A DNA stretch of 5,582 nucleotides from assembly GCA_028288905.1 (NCBI GenBank), contig JAQGHJ010000143.1, positions 1 through 5,582 of the forward strand. The letters run 5' to 3'. The notes beneath the pieces are model-generated. The model was not told the DNA's origin, did no database searches, and saw only the letters and a list, made by a program, of their open reading frames with translations. Origin of the DNA: Phycisphaerales bacterium. GTDB lineage: Bacteria > Planctomycetota > Phycisphaerae > Tepidisphaerales > Tepidisphaeraceae. Position 1 is the stretch's first letter, and each line of letters opens with the position of its first letter. Both the position numbers and the translations under genes were made by a program. Positions 1-5,582 of this stretch are shown in pieces.

Positions 1-1995
1 GTCGCCGGCAACGCCGGGGGGGGCGGGGTGGCCGCGATCGAACCCGCCCGGCGCGTCGACGCGGTGACGGACCGTGGCACGTGGATTTGGGCGATCGGGT
101 CCTCCGACCGTGTCGAACGTTTCGGGACCGCTGCCGACCTGCGGTCCGGCCGGGTGATCGAATCCGTGCCCACCCCGCTCGCGTCCTCCGCCAACCGCTC
201 GGCGGTGATCTCCCGGCTGGCGGGGAAACCCGCCGGCCGGCACCCGACGGCGGCGATCACCGCCGCACCGGCGGCGGCCGGGGCCAAGGCGGCCTGGACG
301 TTCGAGGTGGCCGGACCGGCGAACGGGCCCCCGCCGTCGTGGGTCGGGAACGACGTCCTGGCGGTCGGCGGGGAGCCCGGCGAGCCCGGGTCACTCCACC
401 GGTTGGACGGGGCGACCGGCCGCCCGCGGTGGGCGGTCCCGCTGCCGGGCCCGGCGTACCAGGTGCGGACGGCCGAGCTGCCGAACAACGGGGGCGGGGT
501 CCTGCCCGACTTCCCGCCGGCCGGCGAGTTCGGCGGCCGGGTCTGGTGCCTGCTGGCCGACGGCCGAATCCTGCTGTACGACCCGGCCACCGGCAAGCCG
601 CGGGGCGACACCGCCGCCGGGGACGCCCTGCTCGCAGCACCGGCCCTGGTCCGGTCCGGCAAGCCACGCCTCGGCGGGGCGGCCAAGGCCGGCGTCAGGG
701 GCGGCACGGACGCGGTCGCCTTGGCCGGGCGGTCGCGACTCCGGATGGTGCCGCTGGCCCGGTTCGTCGGCGGCAAGCCGGACGGGGCTCGGCTCGCGGT
801 CTCCCGTGCCCGGGCCGCCGCCCTGCTCGGGCTGGGCAGGTCGGCAGACGCCGTCGCCGAAGCCCGGGCCGCGGCGGCCGCCCAGCCGACCATTGGGGAC
901 GCCCACGCCGCCCTGGCCGACGTGCTGGAGGCCGCGGGGGAGCCGACCGGCGTCGTCGCGGCCCTGCTCCGGGCGGCCGACCTCGGGCACCCCCGGGCGA
1001 TCGCCCTGCTCCGCAACCGGTACGGGCTGATCGCCCGCGTCCCGACCGGCGAGCTGCTGGGCCCGACCGTGCAGGCCGGGCAAAACGTCTACGCGGTCGA
1101 GGCCCGCGGGGCGGTGTTGGAGTTCGACCCCGCCCGTGGCCCGCCGGCGGTCAGCCGGACCGAACTGCCGGGCCCGGTCGACGGCCGCGTGGCGGTCGTC
1201 GGGGATGCGATGGTCGTCGCGCAACCCCGACGGCGGGCGACCGAGGTCCGCCGGTTCGGCGCGCCGCCGGCGCTGGCCCCTGACGACCCGGCCTCGGACC
1301 TCACCGAGCCGCCCGTCATGCCCAAGGAGTGGGACCGGCGGCCGGACAGGTCGGGCCCGACGGCGCGCGTGGGGCTGAAGTGGTACCGGCCGCTGACCGG
1401 CGGACGGGTGCTGGCGACGGACGGGGCCACGGTCGTCGAGGCCGGCGGGCGGTTCCCGGAGATCGTCCAGTGGCGCATCGCGACCCTCGGGGGCCGGGCG
1501 GTCGGGCTCGGGACGGGCGGGATATACGCGCTCGGCCAGGACCTGTCCCCGGCCGAACGGATCGTCGACGCCGGGGGCACGGGGGACGCGGCCGGGACCG
1601 TGCACCGGATCGCAACGGACGGGAGGACGGTCGCCGTGCTGCTCGGCCGACGCGACGCCGTGTCCCTTCAGATCCGCACTTTGGACCTGAGCCGGGTGCT
1701 GCGCCAGACCTCGGTCCGGACCGGCGTGGCCGCGATCCGACAGCCGGGGCAACTCGTCCCGCTCGGCGGCGGGTACCTCGCGGCCGAGGGGGAACTCGTC
1801 TGGCTTTCGCCGGACCCAGCCGCCGCCGAGTGGCGGTTCGACCGGCTGGCGGCCGGCGAGCGATGGTCGTCGTCCGCCCAGTCGGCGGCCGTCGAGTTTG
1901 GCATCCCTCGGGTCGTCGGCGGGCGGGTGGTCGTCCCGGGGCTTAGGGACGGGCTGTTCGTGTTCGACGCCGTCGCCATCACCAGCCGCCCGTGA
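1..1995 (+). CDS. PQQ-like beta-propeller protein with internal TPR-like helices, 5'-truncated by the window
   Basis: The frame is open from base 1 and ends at TGA 1993-1995. A GTG at 28 is possible, but no signal peptide or clear Shine-Dalgarno sequence marks it, so the true start is probably outside the window. Counting from the GTG, about 655 residues are visible. Blade-like PQQ motifs of the form LDxxTGxxxW occur at residues 125-135 (LDGATGRPRW) and 178-193 (LLYDPATGKPRG), and a final blade-like DGLFVFD is near 641-647. Between propeller parts, about residues 253-326 are an alanine-rich, helix-forming stretch that reads as two TPR-like units (AAALLGLGRSADAVAEARAA, then AHAALADVLEAAG). Propellers of this class are usually exported scaffold or binding proteins, and only some are quinoprotein enzymes. 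No catalytic residues are recognisable, so no reaction is assigned. The propeller fold is fairly certain; the function is unknown. Confidence 0.8.
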   Translation, partial: VAGNAGGGGVAAIEPARRVDAVTDRGTWIWAIGSSDRVERFGTAADLRSGRVIESVPTPLASSANRSAVISRLAGKPAGRHPTAAITAAPAAAGAKAAWTFEVAGPANGPPPSWVGNDVLAVGGEPGEPGSLHRLDGATGRPRWAVPLPGPAYQVRTAELPNNGGGVLPDFPPAGEFGGRVWCLLADGRILLYDPATGKPRGDTAAGDALLAAPALVRSGKPRLGGAAKAGVRGGTDAVALAGRSRLRMVPLARFVGGKPDGARLAVSRARAAALLGLGRSADAVAEARAAAAAQPTIGDAHAALADVLEAAGEPTGVVAALLRAADLGHPRAIALLRNRYGLIARVPTGELLGPTVQAGQNVYAVEARGAVLEFDPARGPPAVSRTELPGPVDGRVAVVGDAMVVAQPRRRATEVRRFGAPPALAPDDPASDLTEPPVMPKEWDRRPDRSGPTARVGLKWYRPLTGGRVLATDGATVVEAGGRFPEIVQWRIATLGGRAVGLGTGGIYALGQDLSPAERIVDAGGTGDAAGTVHRIATDGRTVAVLLGRRDAVSLQIRTLDLSRVLRQTSVRTGVAAIRQPGQLVPLGGGYLAAEGELVWLSPDPAAAEWRFDRLAAGERWSSSAQSAAVEFGIPRVVGGRVVVPGLRDGLFVFDAVAITSRP

Positions 1996-2000
1996 CAGTC

Positions 2001-2089
2001 CCCGGCAGGAAACCCCGGGCGGACTACTGGGGCGAATGAGACGATCGACGGAACGAAACGGGAGAGCCGAGGCGGGCCGCCAGCGGCCC
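2001..2089. terminator. Possible transcription terminator region with two GC hairpins
   Basis: This stretch lies between the convergent ends of the propeller gene (stop at 1995) and the small minus-strand gene (stop at 2157). One stem pairs CCCGG (2001-2005) with CCGGG (2015-2019) across a 9-base loop. A second, stronger stem pairs GGGCCG (2074-2079) with CGGCCC (2084-2089) across a CCAG loop. Neither is followed by a T tract on either strand, so intrinsic termination is only a guess from position and stem strength. Confidence 0.3.
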
Positions 2090-2156
2090 ACCCAATCGGA
2101 TGTCGACGACGCGCGGTGTCGTGCCAGTGCCCGCTGCGGCGGCGCCTTTCTCCGGG

Positions 2157-2282
2157 CTACTTCTTCTTCAGAACGACCTGCTTCGACGCGACGTCCTGCT
2201 TCTTCTTCTGGTCCGCCTTGGCGGACTTGGCCTGCTTCTGGGACGCCTGCTTCTGGACGGATTTCGGGGACTTATCGCCCAT
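2157..2282 (-). CDS. Small lysine-rich hypothetical protein, 41 aa (MGDKSPKS type)
   Basis: Reading the minus strand from ATG 2282-2280 gives a 41-residue protein ending at TAG 2159-2157. It begins MGDKSPKS and ends VVLKKK. It has 13 lysines, 7 glutamines, 3 aspartates and no arginine, cysteine or aromatic residue, which is striking in so GC-rich a genome. A GAAAGG sequence (2293-2298 on the plus strand, read in reverse) sits 10 bases before the ATG and could be the ribosome site. A TAAGAT -10-like box lies at 2325-2330, without a good -35. The frame is too short for usual gene callers. From memory, very short proteins starting MGDKSPKS and rich in K, Q and A recur as unannotated hypotheticals in several bacterial phyla; I could not check this. 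It is probably soluble, disordered or helical, and basic, so RNA or DNA binding is conceivable but unproven. Confidence 0.72.
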   Translation of the reverse strand: MGDKSPKSVQKQASQKQAKSAKADQKKKQDVASKQVVLKKK

Positions 2283-2520
2283 GGTGAGTCTGCCTTTCGG
2301 GGTCGGGGGTGGTTCGGAGACTACATCTTACCCAGATTCGGGGCACCGGGCGGGCGGCCAGGAAGGGAAATGCGGTCGGCCGGCGTGACGGCCCGCCCAG
2401 CAGGGCTTGAACGCCGGCGCTACGGTGGCGAAGCTACGGCATTCCAAACCGCCGCCGACGGCCCGATCACAGGCTCGGACACAGGCGCGGCCCGAGGCGG
2501 TCGGCAGGCAGGAGGCCACG
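2283..2520. other. Intergenic region between divergent small genes
   Basis: These 238 bases separate the divergent starts of the 41-aa and 66-aa genes and must hold both promoters. A TAAGAT box (minus strand, 2325-2330) and a TTGAAC -35-like hexamer (plus strand, 2407-2412) are visible, but neither has a convincing partner at normal spacing. An AGGAGG at 2510-2515 serves the plus-strand gene. A frame open from 2407 runs into the 66-aa gene, but its extra 38 residues look like random GC-rich translation. Confidence 0.4.
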
Positions 2521-2721
2521 ATGAAGGTCGGAGACACGGTGAAGTGGGCGAAGCCGCTTGACGCTGACGCGGCGGCGGCCCGGTTCGTGCTGGTCGAGCA
2601 CGACGGGAACCAAGGCGTCATCCGCGGCGGCGATAGCGGCGGGCCGGCGAGGACCGTCCCGATGGCGGAGCTCGCGCTGGCCGACAACGCGCCGTTCGTC
2701 GTGGACCCGGCCGACGACTGA
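2521..2721 (+). CDS. Small hypothetical protein, 66 aa, possible SH3-like barrel
   Basis: The start is fixed by AGGAGG at 2510-2515, five bases before ATG 2521; an in-frame start at 2407 has no such signal. The protein is 66 residues. It opens with MKVGDTVKWAKP, followed by DADAAAARFVLVEHDGNQ, a GVIR strand, a glycine-rich turn (GGDSGG), then RTVPMAEL and an acidic end (DPADD). The pattern VGDxVxW ... RFVLxExxGxxGVIR ... TVPxxEL suggests a small all-beta barrel of the kind used to bind nucleic acid or protein. Single-copy small proteins of this look occur in planctomycetes and on plasmids, as far as I recall. It stands alone: the next gene converges on it after a 59-base gap. The gene call is strong; the fold is an inference and no function is assigned. 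Confidence 0.78.
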   Translation: MKVGDTVKWAKPLDADAAAARFVLVEHDGNQGVIRGGDSGGPARTVPMAELALADNAPFVVDPADD

Positions 2722-2780
2722 GCCGGTGCCCGGGACGAGGCGCAGCGTTCCCCAAGGGTCGAAGCGGTCACCGTGCCGGA

Positions 2781-3074
2781 CTACCGGGTTCGCCCCGTCT
2801 TCTTCCTCGCGCCGCGGCCGATCGACCGGCGCAGCGCCGTCGGGTCGACCGCGTCCGTGACGACGCCGCACGACAGGCAGGCGTAGGCGGTCATGGCCAC
2901 GCCGTTGTCGAACAGGGCGAACATCTGGAACGGCCGCGCCCGCGTCGGCCAGAACCGGCGGTTGCCGAGTTGCCCCTCGGCCATCTCCGTGCCGCCGCAC
3001 GCCGGGCACGCGATCGTGGCAGTAACTCGCGGACCCGTGCCTGGCATTTGGTAGTGGAGCGGTTCCGGCGGCAT
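2781..3074 (-). CDS. Four-cysteine zinc-ribbon-like hypothetical protein, 97 aa
   Basis: I chose ATG 3074-3072 because AAAAGGA (3080-3086 on the plus strand, read in reverse) lies five bases upstream. An ATG eight codons earlier (3098) lacks such a site. The 97-residue product carries CPAC at residues 23-26 and CLSC at 66-69, two CxxC knuckles that could hold one zinc ion. They are separated by about 39 residues containing RRFWPTRARPFQMFALFD. The CPxCG...CxxCG layout resembles small zinc-ribbon proteins with a YACLSCG second knuckle. The C-terminus is basic (RRSIGRGARKKTGRTR), which would suit nucleic-acid contact. No signal peptide or membrane segment is seen. The gene is divergent from the membrane protein at 3248, which also has a zinc ribbon; whether that matters is unknown. 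Function not recognised. Confidence 0.75.
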   Translation of the reverse strand: MPPEPLHYQMPGTGPRVTATIACPACGGTEMAEGQLGNRRFWPTRARPFQMFALFDNGVAMTAYACLSCGVVTDAVDPTALRRSIGRGARKKTGRTR

Positions 3075-3172
3075 AGACGTCCTTTTCGAGTGGCCCATGG
3101 CGGCGGCGGCCGAGCCACGCTCGGCACCCGCGGCAGCGGCCGGGGAAGCTCATAGAGGCCACGCCGCCGGCC

Positions 3173-3200
3173 GTCGCGCGGGGGCTGTCGGCCGCGCGAC
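3173..3200. promoter_or_regulatory. Perfect 9-bp inverted repeat in the divergent intergenic region
   Basis: GTCGCGCGG (3173-3181) pairs perfectly with CCGCGCGAC (3192-3200) around a 10-base loop. It lies about 48 bases before the chosen start of the membrane protein and about 99 bases from the start of the divergent four-cysteine gene. It could be a protein-binding operator or a hairpin in the leader. A second, weaker stem (GCCGAG 3109-3114 with CTCGGC 3120-3125) lies nearby. In GC-rich DNA such stems also arise by chance. Confidence 0.35.
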
Positions 3201-3247
3201 CCCGGCGTTCCGCGGTGCCGGCCTTCCTTTTTCGGCCGAACCTCGCG

Positions 3248-4276
3248 ATGACAACCCCGGCCATTGAAACGTCGGTTGATCTGTCGTGCCACCGGTGCGG
3301 CTACGACCTGCGCGCCCAGCGGCAGGACGGGAGGTGCCCGGAGTGCGGGGCGTCCGTGGCGGAGTCACGGCAGTGGGCGGCGATCCCCCGCCTGCCGGCC
3401 TGGCGGGACAGCGACCCGCCGTGGCGAAGGCGTGTCTTGGCCGGCACGTGGGTCCTGGTGCTCTTGCCGCTCGTGGCCGCGATGCGTGCGTCCGGGTGGG
3501 CCTCCGAGGTCCGCGTACCGACCCTCTTCGACCTCCCAGGCAGCGTCGGCATCCTGGAGGAAACGCTCGCCTTCTGGCCGGACGTGCATCGGCCGCTAAT
3601 CTTTTGCGTCGGTATGGTGCTGCTGTTCTCGAAGGAGCGCGGGCGGCGGCCCGGCCGCTTGGATTGGACGCGCCGCTGGGGCGTCGGATGCAGTTATGCC
3701 GTGCTGCTGCTCAGCGCCGCGCAAATCCTCTACATCGTCGCACTGGTGGCGATAGGCATCGCGGCGCTGTTCTTGAGCATGCCGGGGAAGTACCAGCCCG
3801 GCGCGACGCGGTCGTTCGTCGAGGTGGGCGCGGTCTGGCTCCGTTACGGACCCCACCCCAAAGAGACCACGGTCATCGCACTCGTCGGTTTCTCCTCGAC
3901 CGCCATCCTGCTGGCGTGCGTTCAACTCTTCGGCGCGCTCCGCCGCACCGGACCGAGTTGGCTCGCGGCGATACTCCTCGCCCCGCTCGCCCTGTTCTCG
4001 CTGGTGCACCTCGCCCACGCCGTCCGCTTCGCCCTGTTCTTGTCACGCAGGGTTCCGGCGGACGTTTTTCGTTACACGGCGTATTTTCAGCCGGCGTTAC
4101 TCGTCGACCCCTTCGCCGAAATCCCGATTGGCATTTGGCCCCCATGGGGGCCGGACCGGCTTGCCATGGGCGTGGAAGCCGTCAAGGCGTGCGTGGTCTT
4201 CGGCGTTGCGGCTTGGCTGGGCGTCGCGCAGTTCGCCGCATGGCGGCGGCGGTACGCCCAGGCGAGCGCCGCATAA
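3248..4276 (+). CDS. Polytopic membrane protein with N-terminal zinc ribbon, 342 aa
   Basis: The N-terminus has a compact zinc ribbon: CHRC at residues 14-17 and CPEC at 30-33, in the context CGYDLRAQ...GRCPECG. This form is frequent at the start of planctomycete membrane proteins. Hydrophobic segments follow at about residues 63-79, 116-128 (short), 147-178 (long, perhaps two), 208-231, 238-264 and 312-332, giving roughly six or seven membrane passes. Basic loops such as WRRR and KERGRRPGR suggest cytoplasmic sides. The C-terminus is short and basic (WRRRYAQASAA). I chose ATG 3248 because the ribbon begins shortly after it. An in-frame GTG at 3215 would add 11 residues, and neither start has a clear Shine-Dalgarno sequence. 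No transporter or enzyme motif is recognised, so the function is unknown. The gene is divergent from the four-cysteine gene and convergent with the NIPSNAP gene. Confidence 0.85.
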   Translation: MTTPAIETSVDLSCHRCGYDLRAQRQDGRCPECGASVAESRQWAAIPRLPAWRDSDPPWRRRVLAGTWVLVLLPLVAAMRASGWASEVRVPTLFDLPGSVGILEETLAFWPDVHRPLIFCVGMVLLFSKERGRRPGRLDWTRRWGVGCSYAVLLLSAAQILYIVALVAIGIAALFLSMPGKYQPGATRSFVEVGAVWLRYGPHPKETTVIALVGFSSTAILLACVQLFGALRRTGPSWLAAILLAPLALFSLVHLAHAVRFALFLSRRVPADVFRYTAYFQPALLVDPFAEIPIGIWPPWGPDRLAMGVEAVKACVVFGVAAWLGVAQFAAWRRRYAQASAA

Positions 4277-4292
4277 CCCGCCGCCGTTTGTT

Positions 4293-4361
4293 GGGTCCGC
4301 ACCGCGGAGCGTTGCGCGGGGTCGCCGATCGTGTGCCATAGACGGTCCGCGGTGCGGACCC
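4293..4361. repeat. Long inverted repeat made of two palindromic units (REP/BIME-like), or bidirectional terminator
   Basis: The arm GGGTCCGCACCGCGGA (4293-4308) is the exact reverse complement of 4346-4361, a 16-bp perfect match. One G-G mismatch and three more pairs (4310-4312 with 4342-4344) extend it inward, leaving a loop of about 29 bases. Each arm is also a small hairpin by itself: TCCGC-ACC-GCGGA at 4296-4308, and GGTCCGC-GGT-GCGGACC at 4344-4360. The element lies between two convergent stop codons (4276 and 4397) and has no T tract. The layout is that of two inverted palindromic units, as in REP doublets. It could also simply stop transcription from both sides. Confidence 0.55.
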
Positions 4362-4396
4362 TACGTCGGGCGGACACGCCCCGCCCGCCCCCCGCC

Positions 4397-5296
4397 TCAA
4401 ACCTGCGAGTACGCCGTCGGGGCGAGCACTTGATTGTCGATACCGGTCACGATCTCGGCGTCCGTGTACCCCGGCGTCGTCCGCAGCTTCGCCCACTCGG
4501 GGTCGGCCCGGAACGCGGCCCAGGCCTTTTCCCGGGCGACCATGTCGGGGTACGTGAGCATGTAGGTCAGGCTCGGCAGCCCTTCGCCGGTCAGGTCGGA
4601 CGCGAAGAACACGGGTGTGAGGCCGAGCCGGCGGAAAATCGCGACCTCGCCGGCGGCGTCGAACATCTCGACCTTCTTGCGGGCGGCCGGGTCGCCGTGG
4701 CTGCGGTACGTGCGGAGCTCGAAGAGGCGCGGGCCGCCGGTCGCGGCGGCGGGCGGCACCTCCAGCCGCGGGACGCCGCCGAACGCCCGCATCAGCTTCA
4801 CCTCCAGGCCGGCGAACGGTGGGTCGGTCGGGGGCAGGGCGTGGAACGGTTCGGCCACCTTCTGGTACGCGGCGTCGGCGGCGAGCTTGCCCGCGAACGC
4901 GGCGAACGCGTCGGCCGACGGGTGCGGGATCAGGACGTACACGCTCGGGCTCTGCGGCCCGAGCGTGACGGTGAACGCCCCGACCGGCCCACACCCGGCC
5001 CGGGCGGCGGCCGGGATCAGCGCGCCCTTTAGGTACGCGTCGAGCCGCCCCGGCATCGGCCCGCGGCGGAGGCGGTACGCCCGCAGTTCGTAGAACTCGG
5101 GCGAAGGGCGGGACGACGACGAAGGTGAGGGCGCGGCTAGCGGCGTGACGGGTTGCGGCATCGGGGCGGGGTCCTTTCCGGCGGCTGACGGGTCGGCGGC
5201 GGCCGCGGAGACGGCGCGGGCGACAAAGCCGGCCGCTCCGGCCACAGCGGCGACAATCACGGTCCGGCGAGTCGGGTCGGGGGGCGGCGTCGTCAT
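4397..5296 (-). CDS. Tat-exported protein with two NIPSNAP-like domains, 299 aa
   Basis: The start is ATG 5296-5294, with GGAG (5305-5308 on the plus strand, read in reverse) eight bases upstream. The N-terminus has a twin-arginine signal, TRRTVIV at residues 9-15, then a hydrophobic alanine-rich core and AxA-type cleavage sites near 28-34. A Pro/Ser linker follows (about 43-66). The first NIPSNAP-like domain starts at FYELRAYRL (68-76). The second starts at RLFELRTYR (190-198) and contains a PSLTYMLTY strand and a KAWAAFRADPEW helix near its end. NIPSNAP domains adopt a ferredoxin-like alpha/beta barrel fold, and secreted tandem versions are common in planctomycetes; their biochemical role there is not established. 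No catalytic residue can be named. A TTGACG hexamer (minus strand, 5361-5366) could be a -35 box, but no good -10 follows. The gene is transcribed alone. Confidence 0.9.
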   Translation of the reverse strand: MTTPPPDPTRRTVIVAAVAGAAGFVARAVSAAAADPSAAGKDPAPMPQPVTPLAAPSPSSSSRPSPEFYELRAYRLRRGPMPGRLDAYLKGALIPAAARAGCGPVGAFTVTLGPQSPSVYVLIPHPSADAFAAFAGKLAADAAYQKVAEPFHALPPTDPPFAGLEVKLMRAFGGVPRLEVPPAAATGGPRLFELRTYRSHGDPAARKKVEMFDAAGEVAIFRRLGLTPVFFASDLTGEGLPSLTYMLTYPDMVAREKAWAAFRADPEWAKLRTTPGYTDAEIVTGIDNQVLAPTAYSQV

Positions 5297-5370
5297 GCGC
5301 GGGGCTCCGTACGGGTGGGCGGTCGAACGGCGGGCGTAGCTTGGGCGGCCGGGGGTCGGACGTCAAATAG

Positions 5371-5421
5371 GTGGCCCGCCTCGGCAGGCGTGTAGCGCCG
5401 TGCACTTTGTGCCTTCGTGGT
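5371..5421. repeat. Candidate dispersed intergenic repeat with small hairpin
   Basis: CGCCT (5377-5381) pairs with AGGCG (5386-5390) across a CGGC loop. About 15 bases further on lies TTTGTGCCTTCGTGGT (5406-5421). From memory, phrases of the kind CTTTGTGxCTTCGTGGT recur between genes in planctomycetes and related bacteria. Only one copy is present in this window, so its status as a repeat rests on that recollection. Confidence 0.3.
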
Positions 5422-5442
5422 AAGGACGGGAGTCGAACCGGC
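5418..5442 (-). other. tRNA-3'-end-like segment (T-arm plus acceptor-like tail), no complete tRNA
   Basis: Read on the minus strand, this gives GCCGGTTCGACTCCCGT followed by CCTTACCA. It resembles a T-loop (TTCGACT), a T-stem with one mismatch and a G-T pair, then a 7-base acceptor strand and discriminator A. The matching 5' acceptor GGTAAGG is absent upstream, and no anticodon or D arm fits. It could be a tRNA remnant, one half of an integration site, or coincidence. Confidence 0.35.
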
Positions 5443-5582
5443 CTTTCGTCCGTGCGCCGCCACCGCGAATATTAATCGAGGGACGGGACGGGCTAGAGAC
5501 TGGTAGGCAGAGACGGGAGGCGGGATGCGACTCGACGCCGGGTTTAGCCAACATCGTTCGCATGCCGGGCCGTCGACCGCCC

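Noticed and set aside
81..1283. 400-codon plus-strand frame inside the propeller gene
   Set aside because: It is a frame-shifted shadow with extreme Arg/Gly/Pro content and no domain; it lies wholly within the supported gene.
391..2091. 566-codon open frame on the minus strand opposite the propeller gene
   Set aside because: Its translation is rich in R, P, G and D with no recognisable domain, as expected for an antisense frame in very GC-rich coding DNA. The plus frame has clear propeller motifs.
2407..2440. TTGAAC as a sigma-70 promoter for the 66-aa gene
   Set aside because: No acceptable -10 box occurs 16-18 bases downstream.
2407..2520. Upstream extension of the 66-aa gene to an earlier start
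   Set aside because: The AGGAGG just before 2521 decides the start. The extra 38 residues are low-information GC-rich sequence.
4137..4152. Perfect 16-bp palindrome GGCCCCCATGGGGGCC
   Set aside because: It lies inside the membrane protein gene and is explained by the codons for WPPWGP at residues 297-302. Nothing suggests a regulatory role.
3286..4341. 351-codon frame overlapping the membrane protein gene
   Set aside because: It has an Arg/Gly/Pro-rich composition and no hydrophobic segments, while the competing frame has a zinc ribbon and several membrane segments.
4331..5032. 233-codon plus-strand frame opposite the NIPSNAP gene
   Set aside because: It is an antisense shadow; the minus frame has a Tat signal and two recognisable domains.
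5363..5563. 66-codon minus-strand frame at the right end, open toward the window edge
   Set aside because: It reads straight through the tRNA-like and hairpin sequences (giving RFDSRPYHEG and similar), has no ribosome site and looks like translated intergenic DNA.

Overview
The window is very GC-rich and reads as a chromosomal segment of a planctomycete, probably of the Gemmata type. That assignment is inference. It rests on four things: a PQQ-type beta-propeller protein carrying TPR-like helices, a short N-terminal CxxCGYDLR...CPxCG zinc ribbon fused to a polytopic membrane protein, a Tat-exported NIPSNAP-family protein, and the generally high GC. No database search was possible.

Layout, left to right. 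Positions 1-1995 (+) hold the 3' part of a beta-propeller gene whose frame is still open at the window edge. After an intergenic stretch with a strong GC hairpin comes a 41-residue lysine-rich gene on the minus strand (2157-2282). A 238-bp gap separates it from a divergent 66-residue gene on the plus strand (2521-2721) with a textbook Shine-Dalgarno sequence. Next is a 97-residue four-cysteine protein on the minus strand (2781-3074). A 173-bp gap holding a perfect 9-bp inverted repeat separates it from a divergent zinc-ribbon membrane protein (3248-4276, +). That gene converges on a Tat-exported double-NIPSNAP protein (4397-5296, -). A 69-bp inverted repeat built of two smaller palindromes lies between the two stop codons. 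The right end (5297-5582) has no convincing gene but holds a small hairpin and a tRNA-3'-end-like segment on the minus strand.

The genes do not form an obvious operon. Strand alternates from gene to gene (+,-,+,-,+,-), every gene has its own spacing, and no shared pathway is visible. I see no CRISPR array, transposase, toxin-antitoxin pair, biosynthetic cluster or defence system. The items most worth a second look are the two unannotated repeat-like intergenic structures (4293-4361 and 5371-5442) and the tiny lysine-rich gene. I do not see good evidence for a new multi-gene system here.
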